Position numbers and translations under genes: made by a program. The notes under the pieces are model-generated. The model had not been told where the DNA came from. It made no database searches and saw only the letters and a program-made list of their open reading frames with translations. DNA of 64,000 bases from Tenacibaculum dicentrarchi. GTDB taxonomy: Bacteria; Bacteroidota; Bacteroidia; Flavobacteriales; Flavobacteriaceae. Within the stretch, counting starts at the first letter, position 1. Each line of letters begins with the position of its first letter. The stretch is taken from positions 186,001 through 250,000 of the forward strand of contig NZ_OESZ01000001.1 of NCBI RefSeq assembly GCF_900239345.1, read 5' to 3'. This document shows positions 37,830-47,451 of the stretch, one piece after another.

Positions 37830-38264
37830 ATGTCAATATCAGATTTATATTCTACAGGAAAACACAAACAAGAAATAGGACACTTTGCAAGTGTTGTAAA
37901 AATTGCAAAAACTGATGGCACTATTTCAGAAAAAGAACAACAATTATTAGAAAGAGTTGCAAAAAAATTAAACATTGACCAAACAGAATATACGGCAGTT
38001 TTAAAAAGTCCTGAAAAATATCCTGTAAACCCTCCTGTGAGTTATGACGAGCGTATTGAGCGTTTATATCGTTTAACAAAAATGGTTTTTGCTGATGAGC
38101 ATGTAGATAAAAAAGAAGTAACTCTTATGCAAAAGATTGCTGTTGCCTTACAATTTCCTACCGATAACGTAGAAAAGGTTTGTGATGAAGCAATTCATTT
38201 AATAAATAATGATAATGATTTAGAAGATTTTACAACTGCTATTAAAAAAGTAAATACTATTTAA
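37830..38264 (+). CDS. TerB-like domain protein
   Basis: A 144-residue helical, acidic protein with two EF-hand-like TerB segments: ASVVKIAKTDGTISEKEQQL near residue 20, and LTKMVFADEHVDKKEVTLMQ near 85. TerB domains are named after tellurite resistance, but stand-alone copies occur in many genomes without the ter operon, and no ter neighbour is present here, so a tellurite role is not supported. The 254-bp gap before it holds no other gene that I can see. Confidence 0.85.
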   Translation: MSISDLYSTGKHKQEIGHFASVVKIAKTDGTISEKEQQLLERVAKKLNIDQTEYTAVLKSPEKYPVNPPVSYDERIERLYRLTKMVFADEHVDKKEVTLMQKIAVALQFPTDNVEKVCDEAIHLINNDNDLEDFTTAIKKVNTI

Positions 38265-38308
38265 ATGATATTATAATTAATAATTTTTTCAAAACAACCC
38301 CTCTTTAA

Positions 38309-38902
38309 ATGATAAATAAAGTTATACTTACTGTACTCCTTGGTTTTTCAATCAATTTATGTTCACAAAATTTAAATGATTCATGGCAAATAGGTATTGG
38401 TATGGGTATTACACATTTTAATGAATCGAATGCCGCTTTTATTGGTGATACCAATATGTTTCAAGTACCAGTACTTAATTTAACCGTGCCAATTAGTAAA
38501 CGTTTATCAGTTAATGGAGCGATGTCAGTAAATACGATTGACAATGTGGGTTTTATGGAAAATGAAGTTCGTTATTTTTCTATGGATGCTTCATTACGTT
38601 ATAATTTTAATGCAATTTTCGATAAATTTAGCCCCTATATTTTTACAGGTGGAAGTATTGTTGACTCTGAATTAAAAGCAACTCCTACCTTAAATATTGG
38701 AGCGGGTGGTATTTATTGGTTTACCGACAGAATTGGTTTAAATCCGCAACTATATTACAAGCATTCTTTTGATAGTTATCAAAGTATGCGTTCGCATATT
38801 CAAACTACTTTATCGGTTGTGTTTAACCTTAATTGGAACGCTAATAACCGTAATCGTAATGGGTCACAATCAAGACCTGATTGTTATTATAATAAATATT
38901 AA
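38309..38902 (+). CDS. Predicted small outer-membrane beta-barrel protein
   Basis: A 197-residue exported protein with a signal peptide of about 20 residues (MINKVILTVLLGFSINLCSQ). The mature part alternates polar and aromatic residues in strands such as WQIGIGMGITHF, RYFSMDASLRYNF, TLNIGAGGIYWF and NPQLYYKHSF, as in 8-stranded OmpA/OmpX-like barrels, and ends in a polar NRNRNGSQSRPD tail. No ligand can be named. A strong terminator follows 18 bp later. Confidence 0.75.
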   Translation: MINKVILTVLLGFSINLCSQNLNDSWQIGIGMGITHFNESNAAFIGDTNMFQVPVLNLTVPISKRLSVNGAMSVNTIDNVGFMENEVRYFSMDASLRYNFNAIFDKFSPYIFTGGSIVDSELKATPTLNIGAGGIYWFTDRIGLNPQLYYKHSFDSYQSMRSHIQTTLSVVFNLNWNANNRNRNGSQSRPDCYYNKY

Positions 38903-38920
38903 TAACTATTTTTATACTAA

Positions 38921-38948
38921 AAAACGCCACTTTATAAAGTGGCGTTTT
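38921..38948. terminator. Bidirectional terminator between the barrel gene and gltX
   Basis: Perfect 13-bp arms (AAAACGCCACTTT and complement) around a very short centre, with A and T runs on both sides; the genes converge here. Confidence 0.9.
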
Positions 38949-38963
38949 ATATTTATTATCTTA

Positions 38964-40481
38964 TTATGATAACTTTTCGATGGCATTTTTAATTCTTGCA
39001 ATCGTATTTTCTTTTCCAATCATTGTCATGATATCAAATAAATCAGGACCTGCTAATTTACCTACTAAACTTAAACGAAGCGGTTGCATTACTTTACCAA
39101 AACCAATTTCTTTTGATGTTATCCATCCTTTAATTTCGGTTTGAGCATTTTCTATTGTAAAATCTTCAATATTAGAAATTACCGTAATTAACTCTTGCAT
39201 TAATTCGCCAGTAGTTTCTTTCCATTGTTTTTTGGCTGCTTTTTCATCATATTCTGATGGATTTTCAAAGAAAAAACTTGATAATTCCCAAAAATCAGCA
39301 ACAAACGTAGCACGCTCTTTTATTAATGATACTATTTTTTGAGTGAAATTTTCATCCGCAGTAATTCCTTTTTCTTCAAGAATAGGAATATATAAAGCGG
39401 TTAATTCTTCATTTGATTTTGTCTGTAAATATTGCTGATTAAACCACTTTGTTTTGTCTGGACTAAATTTAGCACCAGATTTACTAACTCTACTTAAATC
39501 GAAAGCTTCAACTAATTCTTCTAATGAAAAAATTTCTTGCTCTGTACCAGGATTCCATCCTAATAAAGCAAGCATATTTATAAAAGCATCGTTAAAATAA
39601 CCATCCTCTTTATATCCTCTTGAAACATCGCCTGTTTGCTCATTTGTATATTCTAATGGAAATACAGGAAAACCTAATTTATCGCCATCACGTTTGCTTA
39701 ATTTTCCTTTTCCTACGGGTTTTAAGATTAGCGGTAAATGTGCAAATTTTGGAGCTTTCCAATCAAAAGCACGATATAATAAAATATGTAATGCCATTGA
39801 TGGTAACCATTCTTCACCACGAATAACGTGCGAAATTTCCATTAAATGGTCATCAACAATATTTGCTAAATGATACGTTGGCATTCCGTCCGATTTAAAC
39901 AAAACTTTATCATCTAAAACATTGGTATCAATTTTAATTTTTCCACGGATTTCATCTTCTAAAATCAAGGTTTCATCTTGTGGCGTTTTAAAACGAATTA
40001 CATATTTATCTCCAGCCTTTAATTTAGCTTCAACTTCTTCGGATGAAAGACGTAAAGAACTATTTAATTTCTCTCGATTATGCCAATTATAAGTAAACGT
40101 TTTTCCGTTTTCTTCATGGTTTTTACGATGTGCATCTAATTCTTCAGCGGTATCGAAAGCATAATAAGCCCAACCATTTTTTAATAAAATATCGGCATAT
40201 TCTTTATACAATTCTTTACGTTCTGACTGACGATAAGGCCCGAATTTTTCATTATTATTTGGTCCTTCATCAAAAGGAATATTACACCATTTTAAGGCAT
40301 CAACTATATATTGTTCGGCATTTTTAACATAACGAGTTTGGTCGGTATCTTCGATACGTAACACAAAAGTTCCGTTATATTTTTTAGCGAATAAATAGTT
40401 GAATAAAGCAGTTCTTACACCACCAATATGTAAAGGTCCTGTTGGGCTAGGAGCAAAGCGTACTCTTACGTTATCAGTCAT
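38964..40481 (-). CDS. gltX: Glutamate--tRNA ligase
   Basis: Class I aminoacyl-tRNA synthetase, 505 residues, that charges tRNA-Glu. The HIGH motif reads FAPSPTGPLHIGG at residues ~8-20, and the KMSKS motif reads KLSKRDG near 260. The anticodon-binding region follows at the C terminus. I start at the ATG at 40481; the longer frame with a GTG at 40502 overlaps the -7 promoter element, so it cannot be translated from that transcript. It is read toward the barrel protein gene, with a shared terminator between. Confidence 0.97.
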   Translation of the reverse strand: MTDNVRVRFAPSPTGPLHIGGVRTALFNYLFAKKYNGTFVLRIEDTDQTRYVKNAEQYIVDALKWCNIPFDEGPNNNEKFGPYRQSERKELYKEYADILLKNGWAYYAFDTAEELDAHRKNHEENGKTFTYNWHNREKLNSSLRLSSEEVEAKLKAGDKYVIRFKTPQDETLILEDEIRGKIKIDTNVLDDKVLFKSDGMPTYHLANIVDDHLMEISHVIRGEEWLPSMALHILLYRAFDWKAPKFAHLPLILKPVGKGKLSKRDGDKLGFPVFPLEYTNEQTGDVSRGYKEDGYFNDAFINMLALLGWNPGTEQEIFSLEELVEAFDLSRVSKSGAKFSPDKTKWFNQQYLQTKSNEELTALYIPILEEKGITADENFTQKIVSLIKERATFVADFWELSSFFFENPSEYDEKAAKKQWKETTGELMQELITVISNIEDFTIENAQTEIKGWITSKEIGFGKVMQPLRLSLVGKLAGPDLFDIMTMIGKENTIARIKNAIEKLS

Positions 40482-40501
40482 TTTTTGTTGATTTAAAGCC
40501 A

Positions 40502-40509
40502 CAAATATA
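40502..40509 (-). promoter_or_regulatory. -7 element of gltX promoter
   Basis: Reads TATATTTG on the minus strand, 20 bp before the ATG at 40481. It overlaps the alternative GTG start and so decides the start codon. Confidence 0.6.
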
Positions 40510-40613
40510 GTTGATAATCTAATTTTACTGTAAAATATTATATCTTTAATTAAAAATCACGTGTTATTATTATCTGTAAACACGTTTAAAAAATAGTACT
40601 TTTATAAACTGAT

Positions 40614-43600
40614 ATGGAGAACTTTAATAACATCGAACAGAAATTACAGCAATTTAGTAGAAAATTCTACACAAATAAATTGATAAAAGGAAGTATTTTA
40701 TTTATTTCCTTAGGATTAATATATTTATTTTTCACCTTATTTATAGAGTATTTTCTATGGCTAAAACCCACCGCTAGAACGCTACTATTTTGGATATTTA
40801 TTATTGTTGAATTATTTTTATTTGTCAGATTTATCTGTTTTCCGATTTTTAAAATCATCGGTTTACAACAAGGAATTTCTTTTGAAGAAGCATCAAAAAT
40901 AATAGGAAATCATTTTCCTGAAGTACAAGATAAACTTTTAAATCTGCTTCAATTAAAACAAAACAACACTAAATCTGATTTATTAATAGCAAGTATTAAT
41001 CAGAAATCAGAAGAAATACAACCAATTTCTTTTAACAAAGCAATCGATTTTAAAAGTAATATTCGCTATTTAAAATATGCGTTAATTCCGTTAATTATTT
41101 GGGGATTATTTTTTTTGACAGGTACTTCTAGGCAATTATCTGAAAGTTTTAATCGAGTTGTAAATCATTCGGTTGCTTATAAAGCTCCTGCCCCTTTTTA
41201 CTTTAATATCACGGCAAAAAACTTGACTGTTATAAAAGGAAAAGATATTACTGTGTATGTACAAACAACAGGAAAATCTATTCCTGAACAAACAAAAATT
41301 CATTTTAATAAGCAACAATATTTCTTCAAAAATGAAGGAAATGGTTTGTTTTCTTACACTTTTACACAAGTACAAAAGCCTGTTGATTTTTATGCAAGTG
41401 CCAATGGTATTACTTCCGATTTATTTAAAATAGCCGTAATAAATACGCCTTCGATTCAAAATATTTCATTGCATTTAACGTATCCGAACTATATCAAAAA
41501 GAAAAATGAAATCATTAAAAACACTGGAAATATAATTGTTCCACAAGGAACAATTGTAAAATGGGATGTTAAAACTTCTGAAACTGATAGTGTTCATTTA
41601 CTTTCAAATAACAAACGATTTCCTTTTTTAAAGGATAAAAAAAATAAATTTCAATTTAAAAAACAGGTAAAAAAAGCACTCAATTATAAAATTACAACCA
41701 CTAATAAAAATTTAAAAGAGTACGAAAAATTACAGTTTTCGATTGGAGTTATTAAAGATGAACATCCGACAATTAATGTAAAATCTAATATTGATAGTAT
41801 TTCACGTGGAAATGCGCAGTTTGTAGGGCAAATTTCTGATGATTATGGTTTCAAAAAATTAGAATTGGTTTATTATGATAAAAATAATAATCAACAAAAT
41901 AAGCAATTCAAAAAAATTAAGCTGACTAAAAACACCTTGCAAACTTTCTTTTTTGAATTTCCTGATAACTTGAATTTCCAAAAAGGAATTAACTACGAAA
42001 TGTATTTTCAAGTATTTGATAATGATATTATCAACGGAAATAAAAAAACTAAAAGTCAGAAATTTTCTTATCGACAAAAAACAAAAAATCAAATTGATAC
42101 AGAAATTTTACAAGAACAACGTAATCATATTCAAAATTTAGAAAACTCTTTAAGTAAACAAAAACAAGAGAAAAAATCGTTAGAAAAAATTCAGTTTGAG
42201 CTTCAAAATAAAAAAAATGTAAATTGGAATAATCAGAAAAAAATTCAAAATTTAATTAAGCGTCAAAATCAATATAAAAAAATGATGCAACGGCAAACCG
42301 ATAATTTGAAGAAAAATTTTTCAGAGAAAAAAGAAAAAAAGGAAGCCTTGCAAGAAAAAAAAGAAGAACTAAAAAAACGCATTGAAGAGCTTAAAAAATT
42401 AGATAAACAACAAAAATTATTAGACGAACTTAAAAAGTTAACGGAAAAATTAAATAGAGAAGATTTAATAAAAAAAACCAAAGAATTAGCCGAACAAAAC
42501 AAACAGCAAGAAAAAAGTTTAGAGCGTATTTTAGAAATGACAAAGCGTTATTATATTGAACAAAAAATGCAAAAACTTGCTGATAATTTAAAAGATTTAT
42601 CAAAAAAACAAAAAGATTTAAGTAAAAAAGAATCGCCTAAAGATGCTAATAAAAAAGCTTCCGAAGAAAAAATAAAAGAAGAACAACAAAAAATAAACAA
42701 GGATTTTCAGAAAGTTAAAAAAGAGCTAAACGAACTTAAAAAAGATAATGAAAAATTAAAAGCTCCGATGGAAATTCCGAAAATGGAAGATTTAGCAAAA
42801 AAAACGCAAGAAAAATTAAACAAAGCCGAAGAAAATTTAGAAAATAAAAAAGAAAACGAAGCTAAAAAAAATCAGAAAAAAGCTTCTGAAAAAATGGATG
42901 AAATGGCACAAAAAATGCAAAAATCAATGCAAGAAATGAGTGCAGAATCGGAAGAAGAAAACATGGAAGGTTTGCGTCAGGTTTTAGAAAATTTAATTAT
43001 TTTTTCTTTCAATCAAGAAGATTTAATGAATGTTTTTTCAGAAAGTAATTCTTCGCATCCTAACTTCGGAAAAAACTTGCAAAAGCAATTTCAACTTAAA
43101 ACTTATTTTGAACATATTGATGATAGTTTATTTGTTTTATCAATTAAAAATCCTAAAATATCTTCAAAAATTCAAGACGAACTTTCTTTGGCTCATTATA
43201 ATTTAGATGAATCTTTAGAAAATTTTGCCGATAATAAATTTCAGAATGGAATTTCGAATCAGCGTTATATAATGACCGCCACAAATACTTTAGCCGATAT
43301 GTTAAGTAACACGCTTGATGCCATGAAAAACCCAAAATCTGGTAACGGGAAAGGAAAAGGAAAGGGAAAAGGGAAATCTTTTAGCTTGCCCGACATCATT
43401 AAAAAGCAAAGCGAATTAATCAAAAAAATGAAAGACGGAATGAAAAAGAAAAAAGGTGGAAAACCTAAAGATGGCAAAGGAGGCAAAAAGAAAGGAAACA
43501 AATCAGGAGAAAAAGAAGGTGGAAATAAAAAAGGTAGCGGAGAAAGTGAAAAATTAAATGGAGAATTATATCAAATTTATAAAGAACAATCGCAATTAAG

Positions 43601-43982
43601 ACAGCAATTAGAAGAGGCGCTTCAACAAAATAAAAATGGAAAAGGCGGAAATGGGAATGCTAAAAAAGTGGTGAAAAAAATGGAACAGTTAGAAAACGAC
43701 ATTTTAGAAAAAGGTTTTACCCAACAAAGCATTAACAGAATGCAAGAATTAAATTATCAATTGCTGAAATTAAAAAAAGCTACTTTTGAACAAAATAAAG
43801 ATAAACAACGGAAATCTGATGCTAATTTAAAAGAGTTTAACAATAAAAATGCTAAAGAATTAAAGTTTAAAAAGTTGTTTTATAACCAAACAGAAATATT
43901 AAATAGACAATCATTACCTTTGCAACCTGATTATAAAAAGAAGGTTCAAGAGTATTTTAGCCTTCCTAAAAGCAACAAATAA
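40614..43982 (+). CDS. DUF4175-family membrane-anchored coiled-coil protein
   Basis: A 1122-residue protein of the DUF4175 type. Two N-terminal transmembrane helices (about residues 23-45 and 55-80) and a third near 150-168 are followed by an extracytoplasmic-type beta region (~190-480) and then a long Lys/Glu/Gln coiled coil (~490-800). Residues ~905-1005 are low-complexity Gly/Lys (GKGKGKGKGKSFSLPD, later GKGGKKKGNKSG). The C terminus is helical. Function is unknown. In other Bacteroidota, DUF4175 genes lie near cell-envelope or aerotolerance-type operons; here it directly precedes ybeY by 35 bp. The Lys-rich part is likely to bind an acidic surface or nucleic acid, which is speculation. 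Confidence 0.85.
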   Translation: MENFNNIEQKLQQFSRKFYTNKLIKGSILFISLGLIYLFFTLFIEYFLWLKPTARTLLFWIFIIVELFLFVRFICFPIFKIIGLQQGISFEEASKIIGNHFPEVQDKLLNLLQLKQNNTKSDLLIASINQKSEEIQPISFNKAIDFKSNIRYLKYALIPLIIWGLFFLTGTSRQLSESFNRVVNHSVAYKAPAPFYFNITAKNLTVIKGKDITVYVQTTGKSIPEQTKIHFNKQQYFFKNEGNGLFSYTFTQVQKPVDFYASANGITSDLFKIAVINTPSIQNISLHLTYPNYIKKKNEIIKNTGNIIVPQGTIVKWDVKTSETDSVHLLSNNKRFPFLKDKKNKFQFKKQVKKALNYKITTTNKNLKEYEKLQFSIGVIKDEHPTINVKSNIDSISRGNAQFVGQISDDYGFKKLELVYYDKNNNQQNKQFKKIKLTKNTLQTFFFEFPDNLNFQKGINYEMYFQVFDNDIINGNKKTKSQKFSYRQKTKNQIDTEILQEQRNHIQNLENSLSKQKQEKKSLEKIQFELQNKKNVNWNNQKKIQNLIKRQNQYKKMMQRQTDNLKKNFSEKKEKKEALQEKKEELKKRIEELKKLDKQQKLLDELKKLTEKLNREDLIKKTKELAEQNKQQEKSLERILEMTKRYYIEQKMQKLADNLKDLSKKQKDLSKKESPKDANKKASEEKIKEEQQKINKDFQKVKKELNELKKDNEKLKAPMEIPKMEDLAKKTQEKLNKAEENLENKKENEAKKNQKKASEKMDEMAQKMQKSMQEMSAESEEENMEGLRQVLENLIIFSFNQEDLMNVFSESNSSHPNFGKNLQKQFQLKTYFEHIDDSLFVLSIKNPKISSKIQDELSLAHYNLDESLENFADNKFQNGISNQRYIMTATNTLADMLSNTLDAMKNPKSGNGKGKGKGKGKSFSLPDIIKKQSELIKKMKDGMKKKKGGKPKDGKGGKKKGNKSGEKEGGNKKGSGESEKLNGELYQIYKEQSQLRQQLEEALQQNKNGKGGNGNAKKVVKKMEQLENDILEKGFTQQSINRMQELNYQLLKLKKATFEQNKDKQRKSDANLKEFNNKNAKELKFKKLFYNQTEILNRQSLPLQPDYKKKVQEYFSLPKSNK

Positions 43983-44017
43983 TACTTAAAAATATTATTT
44001 TAAACAACTAAAATAAC

Positions 44018-44434
44018 ATGATTGAATTTAATTACGAAACCGATTTTCAACTAAAAAATGAAGAAAAAACGGCACAATGGGTTTTAAATTGTATCGAAAA
44101 AGAAGGTTTTGAATTAGGAGAGATAAACTATGTTTTTTGTGATGACAACTATTTACATAAAATGAATGTGGAGTTTTTACAACATGATACCTTAACAGAT
44201 ATTATCAGTTTCGATTATACCTTAGGGAAATTAGTTGGTGGAGATATTTTTATTTCGATTGAAAGAGTAAAAGAAAATGCAAAAGAGTTTGATGTATTAT
44301 TTGAAAACGAATTGCACCGAGTTATTATTCATGGCGTATTACACTACATGAAATACAAAGATAAAACGGATGCCGAAAAACAAATAATGCGTACTAAAGA
44401 AAATGATTCTTTAAAACTTTTAAATTTAAACTAA
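44018..44434 (+). CDS. ybeY: rRNA maturation endoribonuclease YbeY
   Basis: A 138-residue metal-dependent endoribonuclease that matures the 3' end of 16S rRNA and takes part in ribosome quality control. The core motif is HGVLHYMKYKDKT near residues 108-120. The first two His of the H-x3-H-x5-H zinc triad are visible; the position of the third reads Lys (YKDK). LTDIISFDYT near residue 57 is the conserved DVLSF-like segment. The gene is 35 bp downstream of the DUF4175 gene and 29 bp upstream of mnmG. Confidence 0.92.
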   Translation: MIEFNYETDFQLKNEEKTAQWVLNCIEKEGFELGEINYVFCDDNYLHKMNVEFLQHDTLTDIISFDYTLGKLVGGDIFISIERVKENAKEFDVLFENELHRVIIHGVLHYMKYKDKTDAEKQIMRTKENDSLKLLNLN

Positions 44435-44438
44435 AATC

Positions 44439-44452
44439 GTTCCTAATGGAAC
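44439..44452 (+). promoter_or_regulatory. Small hairpin between ybeY and mnmG
   Basis: GTTCC-TAAT-GGAAC stem-loop with no T run, 11 bp before the mnmG ATG. It resembles the stem of the terminator after mnmG; it may affect mnmG translation. Confidence 0.35.
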
Positions 44453-44463
44453 AGCTTTAAAAA

Positions 44464-46341
44464 ATGAGTTTATTTAATACAACATACGATGTAATTGTAG
44501 TAGGTGGAGGACATGCTGGTAGTGAAGCTGCCGCAGCAAGTGCAAACATGGGAGCGCACACATTATTAATTACAATGAATCTTCAAAATATTGCTCAAAT
44601 GAGCTGTAACCCAGCAATGGGTGGTATTGCGAAAGGACAAATAGTAAGAGAAATTGATGCATTAGGTGGTTACAGTGGAATTGTAACCGACAAAACGGCT
44701 ATTCAATTTAAGATGCTTAACAAATCGAAAGGACCTGCAATGTGGAGTCCTAGAGCGCAATCTGACAGAATGCAATTTGCAGAATGTTGGAGAAATATGC
44801 TTGAAAAAACCGATAATTTAGATTTTTATCAAGATGCCGTAAACGGATTAATTTTTGATGAAAATAAAATTGTTGGCGTAAAAACAGCCTTAGGTTTAGA
44901 AATAAAAGCCAAAACAGTAATTATTACTGCAGGTACTTTTTTAAATGGATTAATCCATATTGGTGAAAAAACCTTTGGTGGTGGTAGAGCTGGTGAAGGT
45001 GCTTCAACTGGTATTACTGAAGATTTAGTTGAAAAAGGTTTTGAAGCTGGAAGGATGAAAACAGGAACTCCGCCAAGAGTTGATGCAAGGTCTTTAGATT
45101 TTTCTAAAATGACTGAACAACCTGGTGATGAAAATCCTGAAAAATTTTCTTACTTACCAATTACTGAAAAATTAACCACACAGCGTTCTTGTTATTTAAC
45201 ATATACAAATCAAAAAGTACACGATATTCTTCGTGAAGGTTTTGACCGTTCGCCAATGTTTAATGGTAGAATTAAATCGACAGGACCAAGATATTGCCCA
45301 TCAGTAGAAGATAAAATTGACCGTTTTGCTGATAAAGAACGTCATCAAGTTTTTGTAGAACCTGAAGGATGGAATACCGTAGAAATTTATGTAAACGGAT
45401 TTTCTACCTCATTACCTGAAGATGTTCAAGACAAAGCAATTAGACATATTGCAGGTTTTGAAAATGTAAAATTCTTACGTTTTGGATATGCTATTGAATA
45501 TGATTTCTTTCAGCCAACACAATTAAAACATAATTTAGAAACTAAGTTAATTGAAAATTTATTTTTCGCAGGACAAATTAACGGAACTACTGGTTACGAA
45601 GAAGCAGCTGCACAAGGTTTAATGGCAGGTGTAAATGCGGCTTTAAAAACTCAAAATAAAGAACCTTTTATCTTAAAAAGAAGTGAGGCTTATATTGGAG
45701 TTTTAATTGATGATTTAATTACAAAAGGAACAGAAGAACCTTACAGAATGTTTACTTCTCGTGCTGAATATAGAACTTTATTAAGACAAGATAATGCTGA
45801 TTTACGTTTAACAGAACTAGCTTATAATCTTGGTTTAGCATCTAAAGAAAGATTAGATAGAGTAATAAATAAGAGAACTAAAACAGCCGCTCTTGTTAAA
45901 TTTGTAGAAAATTTAAGTGTTAAACAACAAGAAGTAAATCCTATTTTAGAAAGCAAAGGACTTAGTTTAATTAATCAATCTGTAAAATTATTTAAAATTG
46001 CTACTAGGCCACAATTAACATTTAATGATTTTAGAGTTATTGAAAAACTAGAAAATTATCTTCAAGAAAATGAAATGGATCAAGAAATAATTGAACAAGT
46101 TGAAATTCACTTGAAATATTCTGGTTATATTGAAAAGGAAAAAAATAATGCCGACAAATTAAACCGATTAGAAAACGTTAAAATTCCTGCTAAATTCGAT
46201 TTTAATAAAGTTCATTCATTATCACATGAAGCTAGAGAGAAATTAAATAAAATTCAGCCAACTTCAATATCACAAGCTAGTAGAATAAGTGGTGTATCAC
46301 CAAGTGATATTTCTGTTTTATTAGTTTACATGGGAAGATAA
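44464..46341 (+). CDS. mnmG: tRNA uridine-5-carboxymethylaminomethyl synthesis enzyme, FAD subunit
   Basis: FAD-dependent subunit of the MnmEG complex that modifies the wobble uridine (U34) of several tRNAs. The 625-residue protein has the dinucleotide-binding VVVGGGHAGSEAA near residue 10, the MnmG signatures GRAGEGAS, LKTGTPPRVD-like MKTGTPPRVDARS near 200, and GPRYCPSVEDKI near 275, plus NGTTGYEEAAAQGL near 375 and the C-terminal helical MnmE/tRNA-binding domain. Length and order are normal. A strong terminator lies 20 bp past the stop. Confidence 0.97.
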   Translation: MSLFNTTYDVIVVGGGHAGSEAAAASANMGAHTLLITMNLQNIAQMSCNPAMGGIAKGQIVREIDALGGYSGIVTDKTAIQFKMLNKSKGPAMWSPRAQSDRMQFAECWRNMLEKTDNLDFYQDAVNGLIFDENKIVGVKTALGLEIKAKTVIITAGTFLNGLIHIGEKTFGGGRAGEGASTGITEDLVEKGFEAGRMKTGTPPRVDARSLDFSKMTEQPGDENPEKFSYLPITEKLTTQRSCYLTYTNQKVHDILREGFDRSPMFNGRIKSTGPRYCPSVEDKIDRFADKERHQVFVEPEGWNTVEIYVNGFSTSLPEDVQDKAIRHIAGFENVKFLRFGYAIEYDFFQPTQLKHNLETKLIENLFFAGQINGTTGYEEAAAQGLMAGVNAALKTQNKEPFILKRSEAYIGVLIDDLITKGTEEPYRMFTSRAEYRTLLRQDNADLRLTELAYNLGLASKERLDRVINKRTKTAALVKFVENLSVKQQEVNPILESKGLSLINQSVKLFKIATRPQLTFNDFRVIEKLENYLQENEMDQEIIEQVEIHLKYSGYIEKEKNNADKLNRLENVKIPAKFDFNKVHSLSHEAREKLNKIQPTSISQASRISGVSPSDISVLLVYMGR

Positions 46342-46360
46342 TAATTAAAAAAAATGATAA

Positions 46361-46387
46361 AAAAACGTTCCTTATGGAGCGTTTTTT
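46361..46387 (+). terminator. Terminator after mnmG
   Basis: AAAAACGTTCC pairs with GGAGCGTTTTT (one G-U pair) across a TTAT loop and runs into a long T tract. Confidence 0.88.
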
Positions 46388-46451
46388 TTTACGTATTATT
46401 GCAATAATAAAGCATCAATATTCAGCTTAGAACATCATAAAAAATAAAAAA

Positions 46452-47309
46452 TTGGAAACAACAAAAGAGCTTTACAAAAATCTTACACCATTACTAAATT
46501 GTATAGATCATACGGTTTCTGATGAAAGTTACGAAGTAATGTATAACAAGAAATATGATATGCTTGTTACTTCACCTGTTCCTCAAAATTTAGAAAACTA
46601 CTATGTAAGTGATGCTTATATTTCACATACTGATAGTAAAAAAACGCTGTTTGATAAAGTATATCAACTAGTAAAAAATCATACTTTAAAACAAAAATTA
46701 AAATTGATAAATTCTTTTAAATCCGAAGAAAAAACAATTTTAGATGTAGGTGCTGGTACTGGTGATTTTTTAAAAGTTTGTAAAGAAAATAATTGGAAAG
46801 TATCAGGAGTTGAACCATCAGAAAAAGCTAGAAACTTTGCTTCAAAAAAAAATATTGAACTTCAAGAAGATATTTCAAACTATAAAGGAGAACAATTTGA
46901 TGTTATTTCTCTTTGGCATGTTTTAGAGCATGTTCCTAATTTAATTGAATATACAAATCAATTAAAAAAATTATTAAAACCAAATGGTGTTTTAATTATT
47001 GCAGTGCCAAATTATAAAAGTTACGATGCTAAAAAGTATAAAGAATTTTGGGCGGCTTATGATGTTCCAAGACATTTATGGCATTTTTCTAAAACAGCGA
47101 TAAAAAAAATATTTGCAACTACTAATATGAAAGTTGTAAAAATACTTCCAATGAAATTTGATGCTTTTTATGTTTCTTTATTATCAGAAAAATATAAAAA
47201 TAATACATCAAAACCAATTAGTGCTTTTTTTACAGGATTAACATCAAATATAAAAGCAAATAAAAATGGAGAGTACTCTTCTTTAATTTATTTGATAAAA
47301 AACAATTAA
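46452..47309 (+). CDS. Class I SAM-dependent methyltransferase
   Basis: A 285-residue Methyltransf_23-type enzyme. SAM-binding motif I is ILDVGAGTGDFL near residue 97; the following acidic turn is VEPSEKA; motif IV reads FDVISLWHVLEHVPN near 153; and LKPNGVLIIAVPN is near 180. The N-terminal CIDHTVSDESYEV and KKYDMLVTSPVPQN are typical of flavobacterial relatives annotated only as methyltransferases. The start is a TTG at 46452, because the conserved N-terminal segment begins before the first in-frame ATG. The substrate is unknown; similar enzymes act in envelope sugar or quinone-type pathways. Confidence 0.88.
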   Translation: METTKELYKNLTPLLNCIDHTVSDESYEVMYNKKYDMLVTSPVPQNLENYYVSDAYISHTDSKKTLFDKVYQLVKNHTLKQKLKLINSFKSEEKTILDVGAGTGDFLKVCKENNWKVSGVEPSEKARNFASKKNIELQEDISNYKGEQFDVISLWHVLEHVPNLIEYTNQLKKLLKPNGVLIIAVPNYKSYDAKKYKEFWAAYDVPRHLWHFSKTAIKKIFATTNMKVVKILPMKFDAFYVSLLSEKYKNNTSKPISAFFTGLTSNIKANKNGEYSSLIYLIKNN

Positions 47310-47374
47310 AATCATTTTAAATATGTTTTTATGTATTTAAAATAAATAAACATATGATTTATATTGTTAAATAT

Positions 47375-47411
47375 AAAAAACCTCTTAAATAATTGTTTTA
47401 AGAGGTTTTTT
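47375..47411. terminator. Bidirectional terminator between methyltransferase and DoxX genes
   Basis: Perfect 15-bp arms (AAAAAACCTCTTAAA and complement) with a 7-base loop in a convergent gap. Confidence 0.9.
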
Positions 47412-47451
47412 GTATAATTAAAAATTATTACTATTTTTTTTATTATAAATT

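Noticed and set aside
37830-38264. TerB-like gene as part of a tellurite-resistance operon
   Set aside because: No TerC, TerD or TerZ-like neighbour exists; isolated TerB domains are common.
43330-43620. Gly/Lys-rich part of the DUF4175 gene as a separate histone-like gene
   Set aside because: It lies in one uninterrupted frame with the rest of the protein and has no start or stop of its own.
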